In this document: one piece after another, positions 15,835-25,300 of the stretch
Layout: every line of letters begins with the position of its first letter
Position numbering within the stretch: position 1 is the first letter of the stretch
Source: Cellulosilyticum ruminicola JCM 14822
GTDB lineage: Bacteria; Bacillota; Clostridia; Lachnospirales; Cellulosilyticaceae
NCBI RefSeq assembly: GCF_001311925.1
Contig: NZ_BBCG01000002.1
Location: 62,001 to 126,000 of the forward strand
DNA length: 64,000 nt
Reading direction: 5' to 3'
Translations under genes and position numbers: made by a program
The notes under the pieces: model-generated
What the model was told of the DNA's origin: nothing
The model's input: the letters and a program-made list of their open reading frames with translations, nothing else
Databases searched by the model: none

Positions 15835-17405
15835 TTACTGTACTGGTGCAATATCTTTAGTTAACCAATAGTAATCCATAGGGTACATTTCTACACCTGT
15901 TAACGCAGTTGATGAAAGGAGATATGTTGTTTCATATCCAAAGAACACTGTAGCTGCATCATTCATAATAAGTTGCTCAATTTGTATGATTAGCTCTTTT
16001 CTTTTAGCTTCATCAAATGTTCCGGCAAGTTCATCTAATAATTTATCAACTTCCGCATTATTGTAGCCTGTTGTATTAGTATGTGATGCACTATACCAGT
16101 TTTCACGGAGATATTTTTCAGGATCTCCAGTATTAGCAACTAATACATTCCAAATCAATAAGTCGTATTGACCAGAATCTCTCATATCTAATAAAGTTTC
16201 ATAACTTACAGTATTAAGTGTTACTTTGATTCCTACTTCTTTTAAATTAGCTTGTGCTGCTTGGGCATAGACATTTAATTCCTCACGGCTTGTATAAATC
16301 ACAAAGTTTAAATCAAGGATTTCACCATTTGGCTTCTCTACATAACCATCATTATTAATATCTACATAGCCAGCCTCAGCTAATAATGCTTTTGCACTTT
16401 CTACATCATAAATATTTTCATCTACAAGTTCATCAAATCCAAAGTCTAATGTTGGTGGGATTGGCGCTTTCCCTGGTATTGCACCACCTTCAAGTAAAGA
16501 TTCACAATATGTTTTTTATCTAAACTACGAACAAGTGCTTGGCGTAATTTGATATCTCCTAATGCGCCATTTTGATTCATAAAAGCATAAGTTGATCTTA
16601 AAGATGCAAGGCTTTGAATATTGTAAGCATCATTATTTTCAAATGTGGCAAGATTTTCTGTTTTTAAATTATAGGCAAGCTGCACTTCTCCTGTTTGAAG
16701 TGCCATAGAACGTGTTGTTTGATCATCAATACACTTAAACGTAACTCTATCAAATGGTACTTCCCCATTCCAATAATATTCATTTCTAACTACAACACAA
16801 TCATTTGTAGGATTAAATGATTCTACTACATAAGGCCCCGTACAAATTGGCCCATCTGTAGCAAATTTATCTTGATCCGCATTTGTATCTACAATTAAGA
16901 ATAATGGGTCTGCAAGACTTCCTGTCAATGTTGCCACAGGTGTTTTAGTTGTAATGATTAAATCCCTACCATTTACTTCTATACTTTCAGGCTCAAAGAA
17001 ATCTTTAGCACGAGTACTTTTTTCAAAGGTACGCTCTAAAGATGATTTGACACTCTCAGCTGTCATCTCTTCCCCATTAGAGAACTTTACACCTTCACGA
17101 ATTTTAAATGTCCATACTTTACCTTCCCCACTATTTTCCCAGCTTTCTGCTAAGCAAGGTACCATCTCTCCTTCTTGGTCAAAGCGAACTAAAGTTTCAC
17201 CTACCCCATATCTTGATACAACCCAACTAAAGTATTGCTCTGTAGGCTCTAATGTGTCTGCAAAGCTTGTAACACCTATTGTTGTTTCTTTACTTTTTGT
17301 TGCTGTTTGCACCTTATCATTTGTAGTATTTGTATTTCCACAACCTACTATTGATGCCATGCATAATGTCATTACAGCAATTTTCTTTAACCAATTTCTT
17401 CTCAT
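15835..17405 (-). pseudogene. Nickel/peptide-type ABC transporter substrate-binding lipoprotein, frameshifted
   Basis: A family 5 (OppA/NikA) solute-binding lipoprotein: signal peptide MRRNWLKKIAVM with lipobox IVGC at residue 22, then LAESWENSGEGKVWTFKIREG and FSNGEEMTAESVKSSLER, the family signature. The first frame (16446-17405) loses register after KKHIVN. The other frame picks up exactly there (LLEGGAIPGKAPIPPTLDFG) and runs to TAA at 15835 through EVGIKVTLNTVSYETLLDMR. Restoring one A near 16500 gives about 523 residues, the normal length. It binds the transported ligand outside the membrane. The similarity to NikA and the upstream riboswitch suggest a metal or metal-chelate ligand, but short peptides cannot be excluded. 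Confidence 0.82.
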
Positions 17406-17423
17406 CTTATATCTTCTCCTTTT

Positions 17424-18248
17424 CTAGTTATGCTTAGGGTCTAAAATATCTCGCAGGCTATCTCCTAGCATATTAAAAACAATTACAACAATAACTATTG
17501 CAATCCCTGGATACACCATAAGCCAAGGTGCCTTAGCTAAGTATGTTCTACCTTCATTAAGCATAATCCCCCATTCAGGTGTAGGTGCTTGTGCCCCAAA
17601 TCCTAAGAAGGATAATGAGGCAAGTTCTAACATCATTGTTCCTATTTCAGTAACTACTGATATCACCATCACATTTATAATGTTAGGTAGTATATGCTTA
17701 AAAATAATTTTACTTGTCTTCGTTCCATTTATTTTTGCCGCTTCTATAAAGGTACTTTCTTTCACCCTTAAAACTAAACTTCTTGAAAGGCGTGCATATT
17801 TAGTCCAGCTTACTGCTGCTATAGCAATAACCGCATTGACCATATTCGGCCCCAATAAACCAGCTATAGCAATAGCTAATACTAATCCTGGGAATGAAAT
17901 CATCATATCCGCTAAGCGCATAATCACTTCATCTACTATTTTGCCAAAGTACCCTGCTATCACACCTAAAGTCGTTCCTATTACAAAGGTTATACTCAGT
18001 AAGCAAATTACCATTGTAAGAGAAGTCCTTGTTCCATAAATTACACGAGATAATACATCTCTTCCTAATTTATCTGTACCACATAAATTAATCTTATTAG
18101 GTGCCTTCAAAGAATTTTGCATAATTGTTTCATATGGATCATACGGTGCAATCCATGGCGCAAAAATAGCAATACCTATAATCACAAGGGCAAGTGTAAG
18201 AAATATAGTAAACTGCATATGTTTCTTTAGAAATTTAATAATTTCCAT
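17424..18248 (-). CDS. Nickel/peptide-type ABC transporter permease (OppC/NikC-like)
   Basis: The 274-residue membrane protein has an N-terminal helix (about 14-32), the HGTDKLGRD-like block NLCGTDKLGRDVLSRVIYGT characteristic of OppC/NikC, five more helices, and the ATPase-contact EAA loop EAAKINGTKTSKIIFKHILP (about 165-184). It forms the transport channel with the OppB/NikB-like protein, whose stop codon is adjacent (18249). A strong AAAGGAGGGG site precedes ATG. Confidence 0.92.
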   Translation of the reverse strand: MEIIKFLKKHMQFTIFLTLALVIIGIAIFAPWIAPYDPYETIMQNSLKAPNKINLCGTDKLGRDVLSRVIYGTRTSLTMVICLLSITFVIGTTLGVIAGYFGKIVDEVIMRLADMMISFPGLVLAIAIAGLLGPNMVNAVIAIAAVSWTKYARLSRSLVLRVKESTFIEAAKINGTKTSKIIFKHILPNIINVMVISVVTEIGTMMLELASLSFLGFGAQAPTPEWGIMLNEGRTYLAKAPWLMVYPGIAIVIVVIVFNMLGDSLRDILDPKHN

Positions 18249-19187
18249 TTATCTCCCCTCCTTTAGTCTAGGATCTAGGTATGCATAAGATAAATCAACT
18301 AATATATTGATTCCCATATAAATTAATGCAATCCATAAAACGTAGCCTTGTACAAGGGGGTAGTCTCTGCACGCAATAGCCTTTATAGCCATATTCCCCA
18401 TACCAGGCCAGTTGTAAATAATTTCAACAACTGCCGTTCCTCCTAGTAAACTTCCAAAAGATAAACCAACTAATGTGACAAGTGGTAATAATGCATTGGG
18501 TAATACATGGCGCCATAAAATAGTACACTCTTTAATCCCGCGCATACGTGCACCAATTACATAGTCTTGATGTAATTCTTCAAGAATTGTTACTCTAACC
18601 TGCCTTGTATATTTAGCAGCCATAGCAATTGCTAACGTTACTGCCGGTAATATTAATCCTTTAAAATCTGTGCGACCTCCAGAAACAGTGACCCATTGGA
18701 GTTTCACACCAAAAAAGCTTAAGAAAATTAAGCCAAGCCAAAAATTAGGGATTGATACGCCTAGAAATGTAAGGACCCTTACAAAATAATCTGGCCACTT
18801 ATTTTGATAGATAGCAGCTATTATTCCAAGCGGAACTGAGATAACAATCATTATAATTAATGACATAGTAGCCATTCTAAATGTTGGCCAAAAACATTGC
18901 ACAAGCTTATCTACCACAGGCATTTTCATAGAATAAGACATTCCCATATCACCAGCTAATACACCCCTTAACCATCTGCCATATTGTACTAAGAACGGTT
19001 TATCAAGTCCTAGCTCTATACGTGTTTGTTCTAAAAGCTCTGGACTTGGAATATTTCCACACTCAGTCAGCATGATTTCTGCTGGGTCACCAGGTGATAA
19101 ATATGTGAGTCCAAATGTAAAAAAGCTAATTCCAAATAAGACAATTAAAACTTGAATAAGTCTTTTGATAAGATATTTTTTAGACAT
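18249..19187 (-). CDS. Nickel/peptide-type ABC transporter permease (OppB/NikB-like)
   Basis: A 312-residue six-helix permease beginning MSKKYLIKRLIQVLIVLFGI, with the family's FLTYLSPGDPAEIM-type segment, the AKYTRQVRVTILEELHQDYV loop and the EAA-like GARMRGIKECTILWRHVLPN that contacts the ATPases. The start is set at 19187, after AGAAAGGAG; the open frame runs 26 codons upstream into the riboswitch expression platform, which should not be translated. It is the first gene after the cobalamin riboswitch. Confidence 0.92.
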   Translation of the reverse strand: MSKKYLIKRLIQVLIVLFGISFFTFGLTYLSPGDPAEIMLTECGNIPSPELLEQTRIELGLDKPFLVQYGRWLRGVLAGDMGMSYSMKMPVVDKLVQCFWPTFRMATMSLIIMIVISVPLGIIAAIYQNKWPDYFVRVLTFLGVSIPNFWLGLIFLSFFGVKLQWVTVSGGRTDFKGLILPAVTLAIAMAAKYTRQVRVTILEELHQDYVIGARMRGIKECTILWRHVLPNALLPLVTLVGLSFGSLLGGTAVVEIIYNWPGMGNMAIKAIACRDYPLVQGYVLWIALIYMGINILVDLSYAYLDPRLKEGR

Positions 19188-19253
19188 TTTTCTCCTTTCT
19201 AATTTGTTTAAGCTACCAATTATCTGATATAAATACCCGGAGAAAAATGCATA

Positions 19254-19286
19254 CAAAAAAAGCACTCATAAAATTATGGGCGTTTT
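19254..19286 (-). terminator. Terminator of the riboswitch expression platform
   Basis: On the minus strand CGCCCATAA and TTATGAGTG pair with one mismatch, followed by CTTTTTTTG. It lies between the B12-binding domain and the first permease gene, so it is the likely off-switch: corrinoid binding would favour this hairpin. Confidence 0.55.
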
Positions 19287-19289
19287 ATA

Positions 19290-19505
19290 AACACATATAT
19301 AATGCTTCTTATTCACCGTAAGAATCATATCATGTCTATTACAAGCAGTTCTCCTGACTTAAGTTCTTCATCCTAAAATGCCTTCCCAAACCATATACTC
19401 AGTGACATAATATTTTAGGACTCCCTATTACAGTGACGGGATCGTACAGGAATTGCACCTGTTTCTCTATTAATTCTTGCGAAACTTGTAATACTTGGTT
19501 TTTAA
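19290..19505 (-). ncRNA. Cobalamin (B12) riboswitch
   Basis: Read on the minus strand, the region holds the hallmarks of the cobalamin aptamer in order: AATAGAGAAACAGGTGCAAT with TCCTGTACGATCCCGTCACT then GTAA, GGGAGTCC, a TGTCACTG segment, GGGAAGGC, and the B12 box AAGTCAGGAGAACTGCTT (19343-19360). These are the conserved parts that fold the B12-binding core. It stands directly upstream of the OppB/NikB-like gene in the same direction and predicts that the whole transporter operon is shut off when adenosylcobalamin or a related corrinoid is abundant. Confidence 0.9.
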
Positions 19506-19515
19506 CTACATTTGT

Positions 19516-19557
19516 AATTATCAATCTCATTATAATTTTCATTCTTATCATTGTCAA
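19516..19557. promoter_or_regulatory. Fur/DtxR-like AT-rich repeat upstream of the riboswitch
   Basis: The stretch carries repeated GATAAT-like hexamers (TGATAAGAATGAAAATTATAATG on its minus strand is interrupted here as TGATAAG/AATGAA/ATTATA/ATGAGA/TTGATAAT), resembling a metal-regulator box at the promoter of the transporter operon. AT-rich spacer by chance is possible. From here to about 19900 nothing else is recognisable. Confidence 0.25.
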
Positions 19558-19975
19558 CATTACACTATCGTGTGCTATATTCTCTTAACGCAATCAAATA
19601 TTTATTCTTTATTATTATAAACAAATACCCTAAAATAATTGCTTTCATATTTTCATCATTTCTTTTAAAGTAATCGCCTTAATTTCTTTGATTTCTGACT
19701 TAATTCCCTCATGTTGTTTTAACTATGTTTCTAAATTCATAATGCCTTACGCTCTCTTTTCTCTATATATTTTTCGTTTTTCTTATGCTTATTATATCTA
19801 GTTTTCCACCATAATTTGGTACCTAAAGCTATATTTTATCTCTATTTTAATTATTTTTTTAATTAAAATAGATTCTCATTTTTATTTTTAAGACAAAAAT
19901 TTTTTACAAAAAAAATGCACTCACCTTTATTAATGAATACATACTCCTTTATTAATCCATTCAATTCAACTATGA

Positions 19976-20179
19976 TTATGCGTTTAATTTTACAAGTAAT
20001 GTTTCAAGGTCTAATCCATGAACTGCACAAGCTTCACCTAATGATTCCATTTGTAAAAATGGGCATCCGAGGCAGTACATACCAGCTTCCATTAATATGC
20101 GAGTATGTTCTGGGTTAGCTTTTAAAACATCTCCGATAATCATATCTGCAAAAAATTCTTTAGGGATAAAAATATACAT
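19976..20179 (-). CDS. DUF1858 domain protein (redox disulfide type)
   Basis: The conserved part reads MIIGDVLKANPEHTRILMEA and then GMYCLGCPFLQMESLGEAC, with the CxxC pair of the DUF1858 family (hybrid-cluster-protein-associated redox disulfide domain), and ends after about 60 residues as usual. A small cytosolic thiol-redox or metal-binding role is assumed for the family. The start shown is the ATG at 20179; the longer open frame begins in IS4-remnant DNA whose boundary is at about 20180. The native promoter region has therefore been replaced by the IS remnant, and expression is doubtful. Confidence 0.7.
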   Translation of the reverse strand: MYIFIPKEFFADMIIGDVLKANPEHTRILMEAGMYCLGCPFLQMESLGEACAVHGLDLETLLVKLNA

Positions 20180-20185
20180 CCACCT

Positions 20186-20459
20186 GATGTTGAAGCCCTC
20201 ATTCAAAAGAATGTATTACCTATTCGTGAAAACCACTCTGCCCCCCGCAAGATCAAATTAAAAAAAGCGGTAAGCTTCAATTATAGAGTAGCATAAAATA
20301 GGTATTTATCAATTTTTTAGACAAAATAAGTATTCTGTCTATTTGCCATGCTTAAAATTATATATTTAGACAAAACTTAAGCTATAAAAAATCATCTACA
20401 AATATTTAACTATTCGTAAATGACCTTTTTTATATAATATCACTTAACTAAATGACATG
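20186..20459 (+). mobile_element. IS4-family remnant: transposase C-terminus and right inverted repeat
   Basis: The plus strand encodes the end of the transposase (DVEALIQKNVLPIREN, then APRKIKLKK, then SFNYRVA and TAA at 20294-20296). The AT-rich tail with GACAAAATAAGTATTCTGTC follows, and the element ends TTAACTAAATGACATG at 20444-20459, the right terminal repeat seen in the other copies. All upstream parts are missing. It separates the DUF1858 gene from DUF368. Confidence 0.6.
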
Positions 20460-20478
20460 GTGTTTGTGGCATCCTTTT

Positions 20479-21363
20479 TTATTTGGTTTTAATATTTTTG
20501 TATTCTTTTATGCCTTGTAAACTTAAGACAATGAGGCCTCCTATTAAAAAGAATATAATGCTGAAATTAGCCACACTCATAGGTAAATAGTCACCTTCCA
20601 TTGTTGTGGGACCTATACAGATGGAATATAGAGAGCCTAGCATTAAGCCTAAGATAGTATAGATTGTCTGAGGGCGATAATGCCTTAAGGCTGCTTTAAC
20701 CCCCTTAATAACCACTACGATTCCTGTTACTACCCCAATGCTAAATATAATAAGTATAGGCAAAAATCTAAAGTTAAGTGTCAGTACTTCTTTGACTGCA
20801 CTCATAATAGGTATATACAGTCCAAATATAAGGATCAATGTTGAGCCAGATATTCCTGGTAAAATCATAGCTGATATAGCAATCATACCCACTACAAATA
20901 CATAAATAATAAGGGGAATGCTTAAGTTATTTAAATTAATCCCACTGTTGCCCGTAAACTGCGTATTTAAATACGTAATCACTACTACAATAACTACTCC
21001 TATTATAGTACAAATCAAATTTAAATATTTTCCTTTTAAGACTTGCCATTCCTCTCTTAAAATAATAGGAGTAGAACAAACAATAAAACCTATAAATAAA
21101 GAACTCACTTCATAAATATATGTTTCAAATACAGCGTTTAAAACAAATACTGCTGCTACAAAACCTATAATCCAGCCAAGTCCTAGATTAACCAAAAATT
21201 TTAAAGCTTTAAGCTTGGCATTACGGCTCCTTGAAAATATAGTACTTAAAGAATTGATAAAGTTATCATAAAAGCCCATTAGGAAAGCAATTGTACCTCC
21301 TGATACTCCCGGCACACTATCTGCTAAAGCCATTAAGAAACCACCTACAAAAATTAAAAGCAT
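20479..21363 (-). CDS. DUF368 family integral membrane protein
   Basis: The 294-residue protein has about eight to nine hydrophobic segments and the family's duplicated signature: GFLMALADSVPGVSGGTIAF near the N-terminus and SAMILPGISGSTLILIFGLY in the second half. DUF368 proteins (for example PopT in other bacteria) have been linked to undecaprenyl phosphate recycling across the membrane; that role is from family knowledge, not from this sequence. ATG has AAAGGAAGGG upstream. It is encoded alone, divergent from the EFR1 gene. Confidence 0.88.
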   Translation of the reverse strand: MLLIFVGGFLMALADSVPGVSGGTIAFLMGFYDNFINSLSTIFSRSRNAKLKALKFLVNLGLGWIIGFVAAVFVLNAVFETYIYEVSSLFIGFIVCSTPIILREEWQVLKGKYLNLICTIIGVVIVVVITYLNTQFTGNSGINLNNLSIPLIIYVFVVGMIAISAMILPGISGSTLILIFGLYIPIMSAVKEVLTLNFRFLPILIIFSIGVVTGIVVVIKGVKAALRHYRPQTIYTILGLMLGSLYSICIGPTTMEGDYLPMSVANFSIIFFLIGGLIVLSLQGIKEYKNIKTK

Positions 21364-21545
21364 CTTACCCTTCCTTTACATATTATTTAGATATCTTAAT
21401 TATTGTAACCATTCTCTTAGGCATTACTCATCTTTTAATATCTACCTATTAGGAGTATATTAAAAGATATTAATTTTAAATATCTAATGATATAATTGAA
21501 TTGAATTTTAAAATTATTAAAATTAGTCAGAATGGAGGTAATTCA

Positions 21546-22331
21546 ATGAAAGGTATTATCTATTACTTTTCTGGAACTGGTAATAACTATATGACAGCCA
21601 AAAAATTAAGTAGTCTGCTTCCCAATACTACTTTTAAAGAAATTACAACTTTGCTTTATGATAAGGTATCTATTAACAATTATGATTTAATAGGATTCTG
21701 CTTTCCTTCGTATTACTCTCATATTCCATCTGTTATTACCCAATGTTTTCAAGATATTTACTTAAAACCTTCTCAAAAAATATTCACGATTATTGGCTGT
21801 GGCGGTAACCGTGGTCATGCTACAGAAGATATCCGTAAACTTATTAACGATGCTAATGGCACTGTAAGTTATGAATATATGCTTATATATCCTGGAAGCT
21901 ATATTATTTCCTATGATGCACCTCCTAAACTTTATCAAAAATTAGTACTTGCTTTATCTAACCGCAAGATCAAAAAAATCAGTAATGATCTCTTAATGAA
22001 TCATCCACCAATCATATTATCAAAGGGACTATTTTATAAAGCAGATGACGAACCTCGTCTTCAAAAAGCCATTCAAAATTTCGGTCCTCAGGCACGTACA
22101 TATACAGTTTCAGAAGATTGTAAAGGCTGTGGTATTTGTCAATCCGTCTGTCCTATGCATAATGTAAGCTTAATAGATGGCAAACCTACTTTTGGTACAT
22201 CTTGTGAAAAATGTATGGCCTGTATTCAATGGTGTCCACAACACGCTATTGATTGGCAAGGTCTCGCCCAAAAGCGTACAAGATATCATCATCCAGAAGT
22301 TACTTGCAAAGAACTTACTAAACATCCTTAA
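21546..22331 (+). CDS. EFR1 family flavodoxin-ferredoxin protein
   Basis: The 261-residue protein joins an N-terminal flavodoxin-like domain (IIYYFSGTGNNYMTAKKL, with the FMN phosphate loop SGTGN, residues 8-12) to a C-terminal 2[4Fe-4S] ferredoxin domain with CKGCGICQSVCP and CEKCMACIQWCP. This is the EFR1 design, thought to move electrons between flavin and iron-sulfur partners in anaerobes. Start taken at 21546 after GGAGG, not at the earlier ATG 21501. A strong bidirectional terminator follows; the facing gene is the GLUG surface protein. Confidence 0.9.
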   Translation: MKGIIYYFSGTGNNYMTAKKLSSLLPNTTFKEITTLLYDKVSINNYDLIGFCFPSYYSHIPSVITQCFQDIYLKPSQKIFTIIGCGGNRGHATEDIRKLINDANGTVSYEYMLIYPGSYIISYDAPPKLYQKLVLALSNRKIKKISNDLLMNHPPIILSKGLFYKADDEPRLQKAIQNFGPQARTYTVSEDCKGCGICQSVCPMHNVSLIDGKPTFGTSCEKCMACIQWCPQHAIDWQGLAQKRTRYHHPEVTCKELTKHP

Positions 22332-22334
22332 TGT

Positions 22335-22382
22335 AAAAAGAAGCTATCGCAAAATAACATTCTTTGCGATAGCTTCTTTTTT
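22335..22382. terminator. Bidirectional terminator between convergent genes
   Basis: AGAAGCTATCGCAAA and TTTGCGATAGCTTCT form a 15-base perfect stem with A- and T-runs on the two sides. It ends both the EFR1 gene (plus) and the GLUG gene (minus). Confidence 0.9.
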
Positions 22383-25300
22383 ACATAGACTGTTGCTGAG
22401 CCATTTTATTTCTATTTTTTTTATATAATTTCTTCTTTTTGATGAAGATGATTATAGCACCTATCATCAATGCTATGCCACCTATTAAACACACAACTTG
22501 TTTAATAGATTCTTTACAAACAATACAATATATACTTCTTTCCCCTTGCATTTCTACAATCATATAACTGCCATTTTTCTTAGCATTTACTTTCTTCCAT
22601 GTTCCATCATCTTCACATTTATAAATCTGGGCTTTTTGCTTCTCACCAACTAATAAACGCAACTCATAGGTTGGTACTTTCTCTTTTTCATCACCTTTAT
22701 TGTCACTTACTAAATTATCACTAAGGACAATTTCCCATATCTTAGCTTTTCCACCAGCTTCACTAGGCGGAACCACTTGTGTATCTGTTACACTGAGTAC
22801 TGCATCTCCATCAAAATTACCTGTTACTAAGGCAAGTGCTTTACCTTCTTCACTTGTAGTACTTTCAACAACAGTTGTATATGATGTATAAATAGCCTCT
22901 AATGTAGTGCTAAATGTTAATGTCTTATAATTAAATTCTGGCCATCTTCCATAATAGCCTTGTTTTTCTGGTACTTTTGGCAACTTACTTTCATCTACGC
23001 TTTCGCCAAACTTAAACGGTACTCTTTTTACAACTTTATCATCAACTACAAAAGTAAGTGCTAATGAAGTAAATTCTTCAGGTAAATCCGGAATCTTGCT
23101 AAACTCTTCATATGCTATAGGACTCGCCTTGTCTTGATAACTAATGCTATCAATACCTGCTACTCCTCTATTTATAAAATAATTATTAGCTTGATTTTTC
23201 ATATTTTCCACACTACCTGCAATAGCGCCTACACATTCTTCATAATCTTCTATTTCTACCATAGCATAATTATTTGTCATCTTGCTACCATAGCCTGCTA
23301 TGCCTCCAATGTTGCTACCACCTGAGAGCACACACATTGCAAAGCTTTCTTTAATATGTGTATAGGAAGCCCCTGCTATACCACCTATATAATTTCCCGC
23401 TGTGCTTTTAATTCTTCCATAGCCATTGCAATCTATTACAGATCCTAAATCCATACGTCCCACAATGCCACCAACATAGTTCTTCTTACCAGTAATCTCA
23501 CCTTTATTAGTACAATTCCTTACAACAGCTCGAGATAAGTATTGGAATTTCATAGAATTTTGCCCTTTTTTAATAACATCATCTTCAGGGTCAAAGTCAT
23601 ATTCAATAGCCATAGAACCCGTGATACCTCCTACATTGACATCCCCTTGTACTTCAGCTAAATTACTACATTTTGCCACTTTTCCTTGAGTATTATTAGT
23701 AGTATCTTGGTCTGAAATATCCTCATGAAATTCATTCAACTTCTCCTGCACATCTTTCTCTTCATTTGCTTCTGCATTTTCTAAAGTTACATCAATAATG
23801 AGATTCATGACGACATAAAATTGGTCACTAATACTTTTTAAATCATCTAATAACAAATCATTATTCACTTGCATTGTATTATTTAAATTACCAATAGCAT
23901 CAGAAATATTTCCCAGACAATAATTCAAATCATCTGTAGTTTGTCTATATTTACTGTCAATATTTGGCAAAGTAATACTTGGCTTATCTACTAAGTTAGT
24001 CACAATATCTTCTATATCTTTTGCCATATCTAATCCTTTTTCACTTACCTTATGTAAAGTATCTACTGCTCTTTGAATTTTATCTGTCATCTTATCTGCT
24101 TGAGACACCGTTTTTCTAGTTTCATCCAATACATTTTGAAAGTCAGTTATAACATAATCTGTGTTTTTAGTAGCTGCAACCAACTCTTGTACAGCTGTTT
24201 CCAACTTATCTCCTGCTTCATTTAATTTCTTTATTTGAATCTGATTATTTATACGTTGCATAGCCTGCTGCATATTTACCATAGCTTTTGTCGTTTCATC
24301 TAATAACTGGAACATACCTTTTAATACATCACTGATTTGATTTTTAATATCTTTAAACTTCCTTGATTCATTTTCTTCTTGTAAACCTTTTAATGCCTCA
24401 TTGATTTGCTTTGTGACAGCATTTAGTTTTTCAAGTGCTTTGCTCATATGATTAAATCCTGTTTCTAATTCCTTAAAAGCCTGTTTAACCTCTTCATTAG
24501 ATGTAGCCTTTTCAATATGCTCTAAACCATTATTAACTTCTTTCATACTTTCTTGTATCTGACTAGTTGCCTCCTTAGCTTCATTCATCATTTTTTCGAA
24601 ATCACTATTTAGTATATCGCTACTATCAATAGCACCTAATGCTGTTTCTAAATGTTTCATTGCCTTAGTTAACTTAGTTGAAGCATTGTGCAGATTTTCT
24701 AGGGCCTTGCTCATTTCATCTTCATCTATTGCTTTTAATACTTTTTCAATGGCATTTGTAACTTCACGGGTTGCATGACTAACTTCCTCTAAAGATTCAC
24801 TTACATCACTTAAACCTTTTACAAGATTATTCCAACCTTTATTTTCTTTCATCCATTTTTCAAGTAATTCCATACCCTCTTTAAGATTTGTCACATCCCT
24901 ACTTATAGTGCGAAAACTATCTGTAAGTTCTTCAAATCTTCTAGATAACTCTTTAAGAGCACTTTCCATTTCATCCTTATCCCCTATACTGTCATTTAAT
25001 GCAGTTATAGTCTGAGAAATGGTTTCTAATGCATTTGTATATTCCTGACCATTCTTTTTAAGACGTTCTAATGTTTCATTTAAAGTATCTAAAGTTTTCT
25101 TGCCTTGGTCAGATGTAAGTTCTAATTCATCTAAAGCTTCTTTTAACTCATCTATAGCCTTGGTAATATCATCTCCTATGCCGCTTCCCTTATCAAATAC
25201 ATCTGTAAGCTGATTTAAAGTGTCACTGACTCTGGCACTCATATCATTGACACTATCGATTGTTTTATTATATAAGTCTTCTGTCTGATTGGTTAAAGAG

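Noticed and set aside
17680-18039. 119-codon plus-strand frame inside the permease gene, and similar long antisense frames
   Set aside because: They are shadows of well-supported minus-strand genes and lack ribosome binding sites and recognisable motifs.
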